This document shows positions 17,221 to 26,067 of a stretch of 52,334 bases of DNA, piece by piece. The notes beneath the pieces were generated by a model. The model searched no databases. It was not told where the DNA came from and saw only the letters and a list, made by a program, of their open reading frames with translations. The position numbers were made by a program, and so were the translations under genes. Position 1 is the stretch's first letter, and the number at the start of each line of letters is the position of its first letter. Origin of the DNA: Ruminococcus sp. (lineage in GTDB: Bacteria > Bacillota > Clostridia > Oscillospirales > Ruminococcaceae); contig JAGCWY010000150.1 of the NCBI GenBank assembly GCA_017961625.1, forward strand, positions 1 through 52,334, read 5' to 3'.

Positions 17221-17817
17221 TTATACTGCCCTTACAGCCTCTGCAAAGGCGGCCATTTTATCGAAGTCCTTGAATCCCTCCGTTTCAAGGCAGGAGCTTG
17301 CATCCAGCCCGTAAGGATTCAGGGTCTTTATAGCTTTCCCGGCGTTTTCGGGAGTTATCCCTCCTGCAAGGAAGAAATCACGCTTTATACCGCCGATAAT
17401 CGACCAATCGAACACTTCTCCCGAACCGCTTCCGGAATCAAGCAAAACAAAGTCCGCACAGGAGCTGTTTGCCTTTTCGATATCCTCATTGCTTTTCACC
17501 TTGAAAGCTCTAATAACTGTGATACCTTCCCTTTGCAGGCGCCTTATGAGTTCCTCATTCTCATTACCATGGAGCTGTACAGCTCTTACTGCTCCTGCGC
17601 TGACGATACTGTATATCTCGTCAAAACCAGAATCCACGAAAACTCCTACGGGAACTATCCTTTCATCGAGTAGCCCTGTGAGCTCCGCAGCTTTTTCCGG
17701 AACGATATAACGCTTGCTGCTCTTTGCAAAAACATAGCCGATGTAGTCTGGCAGCAGCCTGTTTGCGTACTCGATGTCCTCCCTGCGGCGAAGTCCGCAC
17801 ATTTTTATCTTAGTCAT
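17221..17817 (-). CDS. trpF: Phosphoribosylanthranilate isomerase
   Basis: 198 residues, TIM barrel. KMCGLRRREDIEYAN holds the catalytic Cys7, Asp in LLDSGSGSGEVFDW is the second catalytic residue, and LAGGITPENAGKA binds phosphate. Separated from trpC by one base, so translationally coupled. Confidence 0.96.
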   Translation of the reverse strand: MTKIKMCGLRRREDIEYANRLLPDYIGYVFAKSSKRYIVPEKAAELTGLLDERIVPVGVFVDSGFDEIYSIVSAGAVRAVQLHGNENEELIRRLQREGITVIRAFKVKSNEDIEKANSSCADFVLLDSGSGSGEVFDWSIIGGIKRDFFLAGGITPENAGKAIKTLNPYGLDASSCLETEGFKDFDKMAAFAEAVRAV

Positions 17818-17818
17818 A

Positions 17819-18595
17819 TTATCCTTTCAGCTCTGCAAGCTTTGCCTTCTTATCAATAGCTCTCATAAGAGTTTCACCAATGAGCACAGCGTTTACGCCT
17901 GCCTCGCGTAGAAGCCTAATATCTTCCGCATTACGTACTCCACTCTCAGAGACGAAGCTCACGTCTTCTGGAGCAAGCTCCCGAAGTCTGCGGCTGTTGC
18001 CTGTATCTACAGAAAAGTCCTTAAGATTGCGGTTATTCACTCCTATTATGCGTGATCCGGCAGCAATAGCAGCATGAAGCTCCGTTTCATCGTGAGCTTC
18101 GACGAGAGCTGATATGCCCAGCTCGTCACAGATACCTATATATTCACTTATCTGCTGCTGTGAAAGTATTGAGCAGATAAGCAATACAGCCTTTGCACCA
18201 AGGAGCTTTGCCTCATATATCATATATTCGTCAACAGTGAAATCTTTTCGTATACAAGGGATATCCACTGCCGAAGCTATCTCCCGCAGGTACTCGTCGC
18301 TGCCAAGGAACCATTTCGGCTCTGTGAGAACTGATATACAGTCCGCACCTGCTGCCTCGTACTCCTTAGCAATATCAAGATAGGGAAACTCCTCTGCGAT
18401 AATTCCCTTGGACGGCGAAGCCTTCTTGCACTCGCATATAAAGGCAATATCATCCTTTTTCAGAGCTCTTTCAAACTCAAAACTTCCCTTTGGCAGCTGA
18501 AGGGCAAGCCTTTTCACATCTTCCTCCGGGAGCTTTTTCTTAGCCGCAGCCACACGTTCAAGAGCGTAGTCTGCAAGCTGATCAAGAATAGTCAT
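17819..18595 (-). CDS. trpC: Indole-3-glycerol phosphate synthase
   Basis: 258 residues, TIM barrel. Contains AFICECKKASPSKGIIAEEF, DCISVLTEPKWFLGS, the catalytic Lys in CIRKDFTVDEYMIYEA, VEAHDETEL, GVNNRNLKDF and SESGVRNAEDI, all diagnostic for the enzyme. A stand-alone protein, not fused to TrpF. Eight bases follow trpD. Confidence 0.97.
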   Translation of the reverse strand: MTILDQLADYALERVAAAKKKLPEEDVKRLALQLPKGSFEFERALKKDDIAFICECKKASPSKGIIAEEFPYLDIAKEYEAAGADCISVLTEPKWFLGSDEYLREIASAVDIPCIRKDFTVDEYMIYEAKLLGAKAVLLICSILSQQQISEYIGICDELGISALVEAHDETELHAAIAAGSRIIGVNNRNLKDFSVDTGNSRRLRELAPEDVSFVSESGVRNAEDIRLLREAGVNAVLIGETLMRAIDKKAKLAELKG

Positions 18596-18603
18596 GCCGC
18601 ACC

Positions 18604-19623
18604 TCAGTTCTGTGACTCGGCTATGAATTCGTCCATTATAGCAAGAGAAGCGCCACTGTCTATGAGCTCGGCAGCTTTTTTGATACCCTCAGCCATAGTC
18701 TCAGCCCTGCCACCTATATATATAGCCGCGCCTGCGTTCATCAGAACTGCGTTTCTCTTATGTCCGGTTATGCTGCCGTCGAGAATACCGCGTGTGATAG
18801 CCGCATTTTCTTCGGAAGTACCGCCCTTTAAGTCATCCCTTGTGCAACGCTCAAAGCCGAACTGCTCGGGAGTTATCTCGTAATTCTTCATCCAGCCGTC
18901 TCTGTACTCACATACTGCTGTAGGAGCGCTCATTGATATCTCATCAAGCTTATCCTTACCGAATACTACCATACCGTTCTTAGAACCCAACTTCATAAGC
19001 ACCTCAGCAACAGGTTCAAGAAGGACACTATCATAAACGCCGAGAAGATGATGCTTCGGACAGGCAGGATTTGTAAGAGGTCCGAGGATATTGAATACTG
19101 TACGGAAGCCGAGCTCCTTTCTTATGGGACCTACGTACTTCATAGAGGTGTGGTATTTCTGAGCGAAGAAGAAGCAGAAACCCACATTTTCAAGAAGCTG
19201 TCTGCACCTTTCAGGTTCTATGTCTATTTTTGCACCGAGAGCCTCAAGGCAATCAGCAGTACCTGAAAGTGAAGAAGCCGCGCGGTTTCCGTGCTTTGAT
19301 ACCTTTATGCCTGAAGACGCGATAACGAATGCGGATGTAGTTGAGATATTGAAGCTGTGAGCGTTGTCACCGCCTGTTCCTACTATTTCAAGAAGATCCA
19401 TATCATTCTCGAACTTTATCGCAGCGTCACGCATTGCAGCTGCACAGCCTGTAATCTCGTCAATTGTCTCAGCCTTTGTGCTCTTTGTAGAAAGAGCTGA
19501 AAGGAAAGCTGCATTCTGGGTGGGAGTGGTCTCTCCAGCCATTATCTCGGATATTACCTTGTATGCCTCGTCATAGGTGAGGTCCTCCTTGTTTACTATC
19601 TTAACGATTGCTTCCTTAATCAT
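18604..19623 (-). CDS. trpD: Anthranilate phosphoribosyltransferase
   Basis: 339 residues. Carries the PRPP-binding motifs GTGGDNAHSFNISTTSAFV and KHGNRAASSLSGTADCLEALG, and the substrate segment NAGAAIYIGG. Transfers phosphoribosyl to anthranilate. Stand-alone, with TrpG encoded just upstream rather than fused. Confidence 0.97.
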   Translation of the reverse strand: MIKEAIVKIVNKEDLTYDEAYKVISEIMAGETTPTQNAAFLSALSTKSTKAETIDEITGCAAAMRDAAIKFENDMDLLEIVGTGGDNAHSFNISTTSAFVIASSGIKVSKHGNRAASSLSGTADCLEALGAKIDIEPERCRQLLENVGFCFFFAQKYHTSMKYVGPIRKELGFRTVFNILGPLTNPACPKHHLLGVYDSVLLEPVAEVLMKLGSKNGMVVFGKDKLDEISMSAPTAVCEYRDGWMKNYEITPEQFGFERCTRDDLKGGTSEENAAITRGILDGSITGHKRNAVLMNAGAAIYIGGRAETMAEGIKKAAELIDSGASLAIMDEFIAESQN

Positions 19624-19650
19624 AATAAAACCTCCGTTCAGTCTATAAAA

Positions 19651-20217
19651 TTACAATTCGATGAAGTTGCGCAGCATTATCTTTCCGTCGGGAGTCATTA
19701 TGGACTCTGGATGGAACTGCACACCATATATTGGGAACTCCTTATGCTGCACCGCCATTATCTCTCCGTCATCGGCAACTGCCGTAACGTTGAAGCAATC
19801 TGGTATCGTGGCAGCATCCGCTGCAAGTGAATGATATCTCGCAACAGGCGCCCCTTCATCTATACCTTTAAATATGGGGCTGTTGTTCATGAAGCTTATA
19901 ACGGACTGTTTTCCGTGCATCAGTTCCTTTGCGTAGGTCACCTTAGCACCGTAAGCGGCACATATAGCCTGATGGCCTAGACAAACGCCAAGAGTCGGTA
20001 TCTTCTGACATACTGTTCTTGCCGCTTCGATTATTATTCCTGCGTCTTCGGGACGTCCGGGACCTGGAGAAAGGATTATCTTATCAGGAGCAAGCTCCTC
20101 TATCTCCTTCACTGTCATCTCGTCATTCCTTATGACCTTGATATCGGGACATATTTCTCCTACAAGCTGATAGAGGTTGTAGGAAAAGCTGTCGTAATTA
20201 TCAATGAGAAGAATCAT
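19651..20217 (-). CDS. trpG: Anthranilate synthase glutamine amidotransferase subunit
   Basis: 188 residues. Class I glutamine amidotransferase: oxyanion region LSPGPGRPEDAG, nucleophile Cys79 in TLGVCLGHQAI, His and Glu in VQFHPESIMTPDG. Supplies ammonia to TrpE. Its start overlaps the trpE stop by four bases. Confidence 0.96.
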   Translation of the reverse strand: MILLIDNYDSFSYNLYQLVGEICPDIKVIRNDEMTVKEIEELAPDKIILSPGPGRPEDAGIIIEAARTVCQKIPTLGVCLGHQAICAAYGAKVTYAKELMHGKQSVISFMNNSPIFKGIDEGAPVARYHSLAADAATIPDCFNVTAVADDGEIMAVQHKEFPIYGVQFHPESIMTPDGKIMLRNFIEL

Positions 20218-21680
20218 ACGTCCGCCTCCTCTGCAAGCTTAAGGGCATTTACAACTGCCGCCGCCTTGTTTATACACTCCTGATATTCCTTTTCAGGTAC
20301 TGAATCAGCAACTATTCCTGCACCGCTTCTTACGAATACCTTTCCGTTCTTCTTGTACGCTATGCGTATAGCGATACAGGTATCAAGGTTTCCGGTAAAA
20401 TCGATGTAGCCGATAGCGCCGCCATAAATACCGCGCTTGTTGTTTTCAAGCTCTGCTATTAGCTGGCAGGCGCGTATCTTTGGTGCTCCCGAGAGAGTTC
20501 CTGCCGGAAGTACAGCGCTCACAGCGTCAAGTCCGTCAAACTCCTCCCTTATATCTCCACGCACCGTAGAGCCGATATGCATTACATGGGAATAACGCTC
20601 TATGCTGTGGAGCTTTTCCACCTGAACACTACCGAATTTACTAATCTTTCCGAGATCGTTACGTCCGAGGTCAACCAGCATATTGTGCTCTGCAAGCTCC
20701 TTTTCGTCTGCAAGCAGATCAGCTTCGAGAGCTTTATCCTCCTCCTCCGTCTTTCCGCGAGGACGTGTTCCTGCAAGAGGAAATGTATGGAGCACTCCGT
20801 CCTCAAGCTTTACGAGGGTTTCAGGAGAAGCTCCTGCTATCTCAACGTCTGTGCCAGAGAAGTAGAACATATAAGGTGAAGGGTTGATAGTTCTGAGAAC
20901 ACGATAGGTATTCAGCAAGCTTCCTTCATAGTCAGCACTGAGTCTATTTGAAAGAACTATCTGGAAGATATCTCCCTCATGAATATGGCGCTTTGCCTTT
21001 TCCACCATATCACAGTACTGCTCCTTGCTAAAGAGAGCTGTTACCTCGCTTTTCAGATGTCCTGCTGGTTCGCGCTTAGAAACGCCGTTTCTAAGGAGGT
21101 CAGCCATTTGCTGAAGCTCCATTTTCGCCTTATTGTAGCCTGACTCTCCCTCTTCAAGACGCATATTCGCGATGAGTATAAGCTTCTGACGGAAGTTGTC
21201 AAAGGCTATGACTTTGTCAAAAAGCATCAGGTCAACGTCCTTGAAGTTCTCGGTATCTGTCACGTCGGTACTGAGAGTCTTCTCACTGTAGGCAAGGAAA
21301 TCGTATGAGAAATAGCCTGCAAGACCGCCAGTGAATGTAGGAAGATAGTCGAATTTGGGGCTTCTGTAATTTGAAAGTATCTGTCTGATCTGAATTGAAG
21401 GATCCTCTGTTGTCATTTTCACGTCACCGATAGAAAGCTCGTTTCCGGCTGCAGTAATTTGCAGCTTCGGGTCGTAGCCAAGGAAGGTATACCGTCCCCA
21501 TTTCTCCTTGTCCGCCACAGACTCTAGCATATAGCAGTGAGTCGAGATACTTTTGAGTATCATAATGGCTTCGATAGGGGTGCAGATATCTGACAGTATC
21601 TCGCAGCTCACCGGGAGAATGTCGTACCTGCCGCTCTCGGCATAACGTTTTACTTCGTCGAATTCGGGTAAAAATTTCAT
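20214..21680 (-). CDS. trpE: Anthranilate synthase component I
   Basis: 488 residues, first gene of the operon, with GGAGG seven to eight bases before the ATG. Converts chorismate to anthranilate. The chorismate-binding C-terminal half shows GDIFQIVLSNRL, YMFYFSGTDVEIAGASPETLV, LAGTRPRGKT, DLGRNDLGKI and LSGAPKIRACQLI. An N-terminal domain with the feedback-binding segment (ISTHCYMLES) is present, so tryptophan inhibition is expected. Confidence 0.97.
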   Translation of the reverse strand: MKFLPEFDEVKRYAESGRYDILPVSCEILSDICTPIEAIMILKSISTHCYMLESVADKEKWGRYTFLGYDPKLQITAAGNELSIGDVKMTTEDPSIQIRQILSNYRSPKFDYLPTFTGGLAGYFSYDFLAYSEKTLSTDVTDTENFKDVDLMLFDKVIAFDNFRQKLILIANMRLEEGESGYNKAKMELQQMADLLRNGVSKREPAGHLKSEVTALFSKEQYCDMVEKAKRHIHEGDIFQIVLSNRLSADYEGSLLNTYRVLRTINPSPYMFYFSGTDVEIAGASPETLVKLEDGVLHTFPLAGTRPRGKTEEEDKALEADLLADEKELAEHNMLVDLGRNDLGKISKFGSVQVEKLHSIERYSHVMHIGSTVRGDIREEFDGLDAVSAVLPAGTLSGAPKIRACQLIAELENNKRGIYGGAIGYIDFTGNLDTCIAIRIAYKKNGKVFVRSGAGIVADSVPEKEYQECINKAAAVVNALKLAEEADV

Positions 21681-21710
21681 TTAAAGCACCTCCGGGGTCT
21701 GTCGGTATAA

Positions 21711-21750
21711 TAAAAAAGTCCCTGACAGACCTATTTGATCTGTCAAGGAC
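21711..21750 (-). terminator. Regulated terminator within the trp T-box
   Basis: Hairpin GTCCTTGACAGAtc / ggTCTGTCAGGGAC followed by six U on the minus strand; it competes with the antiterminator formed by the T-box sequence. Confidence 0.9.
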
Positions 21751-22011
21751 GAATAATCTTATCCGCGGTACCACCTTGATTCACGGCTTTGCCGTGCGCT
21801 TTACAGGATACTGACATATCCCTGATGATTAACGCACATCTTTACGTTGCAGAATACTCTGGGAAAAGATACGGATTATTCCGAATCTTGTAACCCATTT
21901 GACTGCACCCTCGGCGGTCCATTTGCTAATCTGTTTTTCACCCGACTCTCAGCAACGCAGGCTCTCTGTAGAAACATAATTAACTTTATCTCCGCTTCAA
22001 CGGTTTAATAT
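21711..22011 (-). promoter_or_regulatory. T-box riboswitch (tRNA-Trp type) of the trp operon
   Basis: The minus-strand leader contains the T-box core AAGGTGGTACCGCGG (21777-21763) followed by a terminator hairpin with a U-run. Stem I elements are visible (AGAGAGCC ... GCTGAGAG), and the specifier position reads AAA-TGG-ACC with UGG at 21921-21919. Uncharged tRNA-Trp would pair with UGG and, via its UGG-CCA end, with the T-box bulge, allowing read-through into trpE. Charged tRNA leads to termination. Confidence 0.95.
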
Positions 22012-22017
22012 GTTGCT

Positions 22018-22046
22018 ATTATATCATTGATTTTCTCTCTTGTCAA
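22018..22046 (-). promoter_or_regulatory. trp operon promoter
   Basis: Minus-strand TTGACA (22046-22041), 17-bp spacer, TATAAT (22023-22018): perfect consensus, followed directly by the T-box leader. Confidence 0.88.
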
Positions 22047-22098
22047 GTGGTTTTTGAAATTTTTTTTGATATAAGCTGTTCGCGCAGTTCGAAACAAG

Positions 22099-22128
22099 AA
22101 AAAAGCCGTACTCTTTGAGTACAGCCCT
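22099..22128 (-). terminator. Terminator after the VOC gene
   Basis: Stem GGCTGTACTC / GAGTACGGCT (one G-U pair) with a three-base loop and a T6 run on the minus strand. The 210 bp between it and the VOC gene hold nothing recognisable apart from a small GCACGGGTCTGCACCCCGTGC dyad region near 22163. Confidence 0.75.
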
Positions 22129-22339
22129 TTCTGATTTGTCCCTTACAACAAATTCTTTTCGGCACGGGGTGCAGACCCGTGCAGAAGCAAAGGAATCACT
22201 TCTTAATTACATTATATAATAATGCAATTCATTTAGCAAGACTTTTTTTGCGGATAATTGCCGCCCATTGTGCAAAAAGTGCGGTTGTGCACAAAAAACA
22301 TATTTTTGATCGTATTTTTTTGTTGCAAAAGCTGTCACG

Positions 22340-22723
22340 TCAGACTGTTAGCTCTATGATATTCCCCTCAAAAGCAGAAATGCAACTCTCATAGTAACCG
22401 TCTCCCGTAGTCCTAGGGCCGCTTATTACCTCATAGCCATCTGCCCTTAGTTTTTCTGTAAGCTCGTCTACCATTTCCGCACTGCCGAGACTGAAAGCTA
22501 TATGGACATATCCTATCCGGACAGTATCTCTCGGCATATCCGCAATTTCCGGGCGTGTCATAAGCTCCAACCGTGAACCGCTGTCAAAGCTGATAAAATA
22601 AGAACGGAAGCCAGTCCTTTCATTATAATAGCCACTGTTTGAGCTTCCTCCAAAGTACCTGAGGAAAAAGTCCCTTGCGCCTTCGAGGTCATTTACGTAT
22701 ACTGCTAAGTGTTCAATATTCAT
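22340..22723 (-). CDS. VOC/glyoxalase-family protein
   Basis: 127 residues, two beta-alpha-beta-beta-beta units. The starting IEHLAVYVNDLEGARDFFLRYFGG and the second-half GYVHIAFSLGS plus terminal GNIIELTV place His5, Glu (RLELMT), His and Glu at the usual metal-ligand positions. Members include glyoxalase I, fosfomycin-resistance enzymes and dioxygenases; which reaction applies here cannot be decided. Single-gene transcript with its own promoter and terminator. Confidence 0.85.
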   Translation of the reverse strand: MNIEHLAVYVNDLEGARDFFLRYFGGSSNSGYYNERTGFRSYFISFDSGSRLELMTRPEIADMPRDTVRIGYVHIAFSLGSAEMVDELTEKLRADGYEVISGPRTTGDGYYESCISAFEGNIIELTV

Positions 22724-22749
22724 AGCTCTTTACCACCTTCCACGATAAA

Positions 22750-22778
22750 ATTATAATCTGTAATATAATTTATGTCAA
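22750..22778 (-). promoter_or_regulatory. Promoter of the VOC gene
   Basis: Minus-strand TTGACA (22778-22773), 17-bp spacer, TATAAT (22755-22750), about 20 nt before the gene's leader. Confidence 0.8.
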
Positions 22779-22898
22779 TAATAGAAGTTTTTCTGTATGT
22801 AAAATAGGTGTTTTAGTATGATAACGACTTATACTCTATTCTACGTCATTTTCCCTCTTTCACATTGTTTCTCTTATGCAACAAAAGAACTATATTTG

Positions 22899-22927
22899 TT
22901 GATTTTGGGCATACTGCATGTTATAAT
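22899..22927 (+). promoter_or_regulatory. Promoter of the SufC/SufB-like operon
   Basis: TTGATT (22899-22904), 17-bp spacer, TATAAT (22922-22927). Transcription would start near 22934, immediately before a chain of three hairpins. Confidence 0.75.
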
Positions 22928-22943
22928 TGGTGTATCTTCAACA

Positions 22944-23016
22944 ACCGCCGTAAGGCGGTCATTGCCCCGAACTATGTTCAGGGAACGCAAATTTCTAATA
23001 ATCAGAGAATTTGCGC
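22944..23016 (+). promoter_or_regulatory. Structured 5' leader of the Fe-S operon (three consecutive hairpins)
   Basis: Three hairpins follow one another: ACCGCC-GTAA-GGCGGT (22944-22959), CCC(c)GAAC-TAT-GTTC(a)GGG (22965-22983) and CGCAAATT / AATTTGCG (22986-23016). None ends in a U-run. It could be a regulatory RNA or a stability element for the SufC-like mRNA; no known riboswitch class was recognised. Confidence 0.45.
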
Positions 23017-23082
23017 AGCACACTAATTTATGTTAAGTTCATTTTGCTCTGAAGAGAAAAATGAAGTGAAAGGGAGTAAAAA

Positions 23083-23811
23083 ATGCTCGAACTGAAAAAT
23101 ATAGTTTTTAACGCTGAAAATGACGGAAAAAACGTGGGTATCCTCAGAGATATCAGCCTGACCGTGGATGACAGCAAATTCGTGGTCATCACAGGTCCAA
23201 ACGGCGGTGGTAAATCAACTCTTGCAAAGGTCGTTGCAGGTATAGTAAAAAATAATTCCGGTCAGATAATCTTCGACGGCGAGGATATCACCGAAAAAAG
23301 CATAACAGACCGCGCAAAAATGGGTATAGGCTTCGCTTTTCAACAGCCTGTCCGCTTCAAGGGTATGACAGTTATCGACCTTCTCAGGATTGCTGCCGGT
23401 AAAGCTCTTTCCGTATCGGAAGCCTGCGAGTACCTCTCAGAGGTGGGACTCTGTGCAAAGGACTATATCGACCGTGAAATAAACGCCTCTCTCTCCGGCG
23501 GAGAACTGAAGCGTATAGAAATTGCCACTGTACTTGCCCGTGACGTAAAGCTTGCCCTTTTTGACGAGCCCGAGGCAGGCATAGACCTGTGGAGCTTCAA
23601 TAACCTTATCCGTATATTCGAAAATATGCGCAGAGACCGTAGAGGCAGGTCCATAATCGTTATCTCTCATCAGGAGCGTATCCTCAATATTGCTGACGAG
23701 ATAGTAGTCATCGCTGACGGAAAGATAGTTAAACAGGGCGATAAGGATGCTATCCTCCCAGAGATAACAGGTACGGAAAATGCTGTGAACGTTTGCAGCA
23801 AAATACAGTAA
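23083..23811 (+). CDS. SufC-like Fe-S assembly ATPase (SmsC type)
   Basis: 242 residues; AAAGGGAG precedes the ATG. ABC ATPase without membrane partner: Walker A GPNGGGKST (38-46), signature LSGGELKR (137-144), Walker B LALFDEPEAGIDLW and the switch His in VISHQER. This Sig/Walker B combination is typical of SufC, which powers the SufB/SufD scaffold. It is followed 13 bp later by one short SufB/D-like gene. No sufS, sufU or sufE is adjacent, which matches the two-gene minimal SMS system described for anaerobes. Confidence 0.9.
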   Translation: MLELKNIVFNAENDGKNVGILRDISLTVDDSKFVVITGPNGGGKSTLAKVVAGIVKNNSGQIIFDGEDITEKSITDRAKMGIGFAFQQPVRFKGMTVIDLLRIAAGKALSVSEACEYLSEVGLCAKDYIDREINASLSGGELKRIEIATVLARDVKLALFDEPEAGIDLWSFNNLIRIFENMRRDRRGRSIIVISHQERILNIADEIVVIADGKIVKQGDKDAILPEITGTENAVNVCSKIQ

Positions 23812-23824
23812 GGAGGCGGCAGAT

Positions 23825-24751
23825 ATGGTAAAAATGGACGCAGTTCAGAAAAGACTTTTTCAGGAGGTCGCCGATTTACACGGTATACCAGAAGGAGCTT
23901 ATAATCTCCGCGCAAACGGTCAGGCTATCAGTAGGAACACCACTGCAAATATTGATATCCAGTCCAAAACAGACGTCAGCGGTATTGATATCCGCATAAA
24001 GGACGGCACCAAAAACGAAAGCGTGCATATCCCCGTTGTGCTCAGTCAGAGTGGAATAAAGGAGAACGTATACAACGATTTCTATATTGGCGAAGACTGC
24101 GACGTCCTAATAGTTGCAGGCTGCGGCATCGAAAACTGTGGCTCTCAGGACTCAGAGCATGACGGTATACACAGATTCTATATAGGAAAGAACTCCCGTA
24201 TAAAATATGTGGAAAAGCATTACGGCTCCGGCGATGGAAGTGGAAAGCGCATACTGAATCCCGTTACAGAGGTCTACATGGAGGAAGGAAGCACCATGGA
24301 AATGGAAATGGTGCAGATAAAGGGAGTTGACTCCACAGAGAGGACAACTATTGCAGAGCTTAAGGAAAACGCAAAGCTCATAGTTCGCGAAAGGCTCATG
24401 ACCCACGGTGTTCAGCAGGCAGGCAGCATATACAAGGTAGACCTTAAGGGGGACGGTTCCAGTGCGGACGTGGTATCGCGTTCTGTTGCCCGTGACGACT
24501 CATATCAGAAACTGGATCTCTGCATAATTGGAAACGCCGCTTGCAGCGGTCACACAGAGTGTGACTCCATAATCATGGATAACGGACGAATCCTTGCTGT
24601 TCCTTCCCTTGAAGCAAACAGTATAGATGCGGCACTCGTTCACGAGGCTGCTATAGGCAAGATTGCAGGGGAACAGCTCATAAAACTCATGACCCTCGGA
24701 CTTACCGAGGCTGAAGCTGAGGAACAGATAATAAACGGCTTCCTCAAGTGA
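23825..24751 (+). CDS. SufB/SufD-family Fe-S scaffold, short form (SmsB type)
   Basis: 308 residues, much shorter than classical SufB (about 470) or SufD (about 420). The beta-helix core is recognisable (GEDCDVLIVAGCGIENCG, DGIHRFYIGKNSRIKYVEKHYGSG) and so is the C-terminal SufC-binding/assembly segment SLEANSIDAALVHEAAIGKIAGEQLIKLMTLGLTEAEAEEQII. Cysteines near residues 100-107 and 236 are candidate cluster ligands. AAGGAGG lies just upstream and the gene is coupled to the SufC-like gene. A single scaffold gene next to one ATPase indicates a homomeric scaffold. Confidence 0.88.
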   Translation: MVKMDAVQKRLFQEVADLHGIPEGAYNLRANGQAISRNTTANIDIQSKTDVSGIDIRIKDGTKNESVHIPVVLSQSGIKENVYNDFYIGEDCDVLIVAGCGIENCGSQDSEHDGIHRFYIGKNSRIKYVEKHYGSGDGSGKRILNPVTEVYMEEGSTMEMEMVQIKGVDSTERTTIAELKENAKLIVRERLMTHGVQQAGSIYKVDLKGDGSSADVVSRSVARDDSYQKLDLCIIGNAACSGHTECDSIIMDNGRILAVPSLEANSIDAALVHEAAIGKIAGEQLIKLMTLGLTEAEAEEQIINGFLK

Positions 24752-24831
24752 GGTTTATGATAATACTAGAGTGATGCTGTTCTGTAATTGTTGCTAAAAT
24801 AAATCATAATTTAAAGTATGGGGGGAAGCTT

Positions 24832-25890
24832 ATGAAAAAGGCACTGAAAAGAACAGTGCTCATACTTGCGATATTTCTGATAGTTTCTTTTATAATAGGA
24901 TATATCATCACCGCAAGTGAAATGAAAAAGAGCTTCGGACGCGGCGAATACCCGGATAAAAACCTTACAGCTACATGGTTCTACGACCACTACGAAAATG
25001 TCTATCCCCGTGATGAGGTAAGTTTCCAATCTGGTAAAAACACGCTGAAAGGCTTTATTTATGGCACAGACAACAAAAAGGGCCTTATAGTTTTTGCTCA
25101 CGGCATAGGCAGCGGACACGAATTATATCTCGGACTCATAACCCGTCTTGTAGACTGTGGCTGGAGCATTTTTGCCTACGACTGCACCGGAAGCGGCTAC
25201 AGCGAGGGCGAGGGCACAAACGGTCTTGCACAGTCGCTGATGGACCTTGACAAAGCTCTTGATTTCGCGGAGAACGACATTCGCACAAAGAATATGGACA
25301 AATACCTCCTCGGTCACAGCTGGGGTGGATATGCAGCAGCGGCTGTACTAAATTTCGACCACGATATAAAAGCTAGTGTGTCAATGTCAGGCTACAATAC
25401 GCCCTATGCAGAGCTTGCAGAAAGATGCGGCAACTCCTACGGTATTGCTTCAAAGGTGCTTAATCCTCTTGTATGGACCTACAACAAGATAAAGTTCGGA
25501 AATAATTCCTCGTGGGCGGCTGTTGACGGCATAAACAAGTCAGGTATCCCCGTACTTGTAATACACGGTGAAAATGACGAGGTGATAAAATACGACGGAG
25601 CTTCTATAATTGCCCAGAGAGAAAAGATAACCAATCCCAAGGCAGAGTTCTATACGTTTTCAGAAGATAAAAGATGCGGTCATAACTCCTATTTCAATAC
25701 CAAGGAGTATACGGAATACAAGGAAAAGGTCATTGTTCCCATGCAGGACGAGCTCAATGCGAAATACAACAATGACGTTCCATACGACGAAAGGGTAAAA
25801 TTTTATAACTCCATTGACGGTGAGCTTTACAATGGCTTCAATCCCGAGCTTATTGAGCTTATAAACAGCTTTTATGAAAGTGCTGCTTGA
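24832..25890 (+). CDS. Membrane-anchored alpha/beta hydrolase
   Basis: 352 residues with one N-terminal membrane helix (about 7-28), so the catalytic domain probably faces outside. Triad candidates are Ser163 in GHSWGG, Asp249 in HGENDE and His284 in RCGHNSY; the oxyanion segment is FAHGIGSG. Serine hydrolase of unknown substrate (lipase, esterase or peptidase). GGGGG lies seven bases before the ATG. It appears separate from the Fe-S operon and ends at a terminator. Confidence 0.85.
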   Translation: MKKALKRTVLILAIFLIVSFIIGYIITASEMKKSFGRGEYPDKNLTATWFYDHYENVYPRDEVSFQSGKNTLKGFIYGTDNKKGLIVFAHGIGSGHELYLGLITRLVDCGWSIFAYDCTGSGYSEGEGTNGLAQSLMDLDKALDFAENDIRTKNMDKYLLGHSWGGYAAAAVLNFDHDIKASVSMSGYNTPYAELAERCGNSYGIASKVLNPLVWTYNKIKFGNNSSWAAVDGINKSGIPVLVIHGENDEVIKYDGASIIAQREKITNPKAEFYTFSEDKRCGHNSYFNTKEYTEYKEKVIVPMQDELNAKYNNDVPYDERVKFYNSIDGELYNGFNPELIELINSFYESAA

Positions 25891-25921
25891 AAAGCATATT
25901 AATTGAAAAATGTTTAATTTT

Positions 25922-25947
25922 AAGACTGCCTGTGGCAGTCTTTTTTA
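25922..25947 (+). terminator. Terminator after the alpha/beta hydrolase
   Basis: Perfect stem AAGACTGCC-TGT-GGCAGTCTT followed by T6. Confidence 0.88.
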
Positions 25948-25987
25948 TATCCTTTATGAAAATGCAGTGAAAAAAATACTCTCAGCC

Positions 25988-26040
25988 TTGACAAGCTCCG
26001 AAAATGTGCTATAATAATAATGGCAAAAATGAAATTCATT
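25988..26040 (+). promoter_or_regulatory. Promoter with metal-regulator-like dyad for the zinc cluster
   Basis: TTGACA (25988-25993), 16-bp spacer, TATAAT (26010-26015). Just after the start of transcription lies the 13-bp perfect palindrome AATGAA-A-TTCATT (26028-26040), which has the arm-1-arm symmetry of Fur/Zur operators. Given the zinc-binding protein downstream, a Zur-like repressor is plausible. Confidence 0.6.
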
Positions 26041-26067
26041 CTCAAATTCGTGAAAGGAGCTGACAGG

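Noticed and set aside
21763..21777. KpnI/SacII-like palindrome as a cloning artefact
   Set aside because: It is the conserved T-box sequence itself and lies in the right place between stem I and the terminator.
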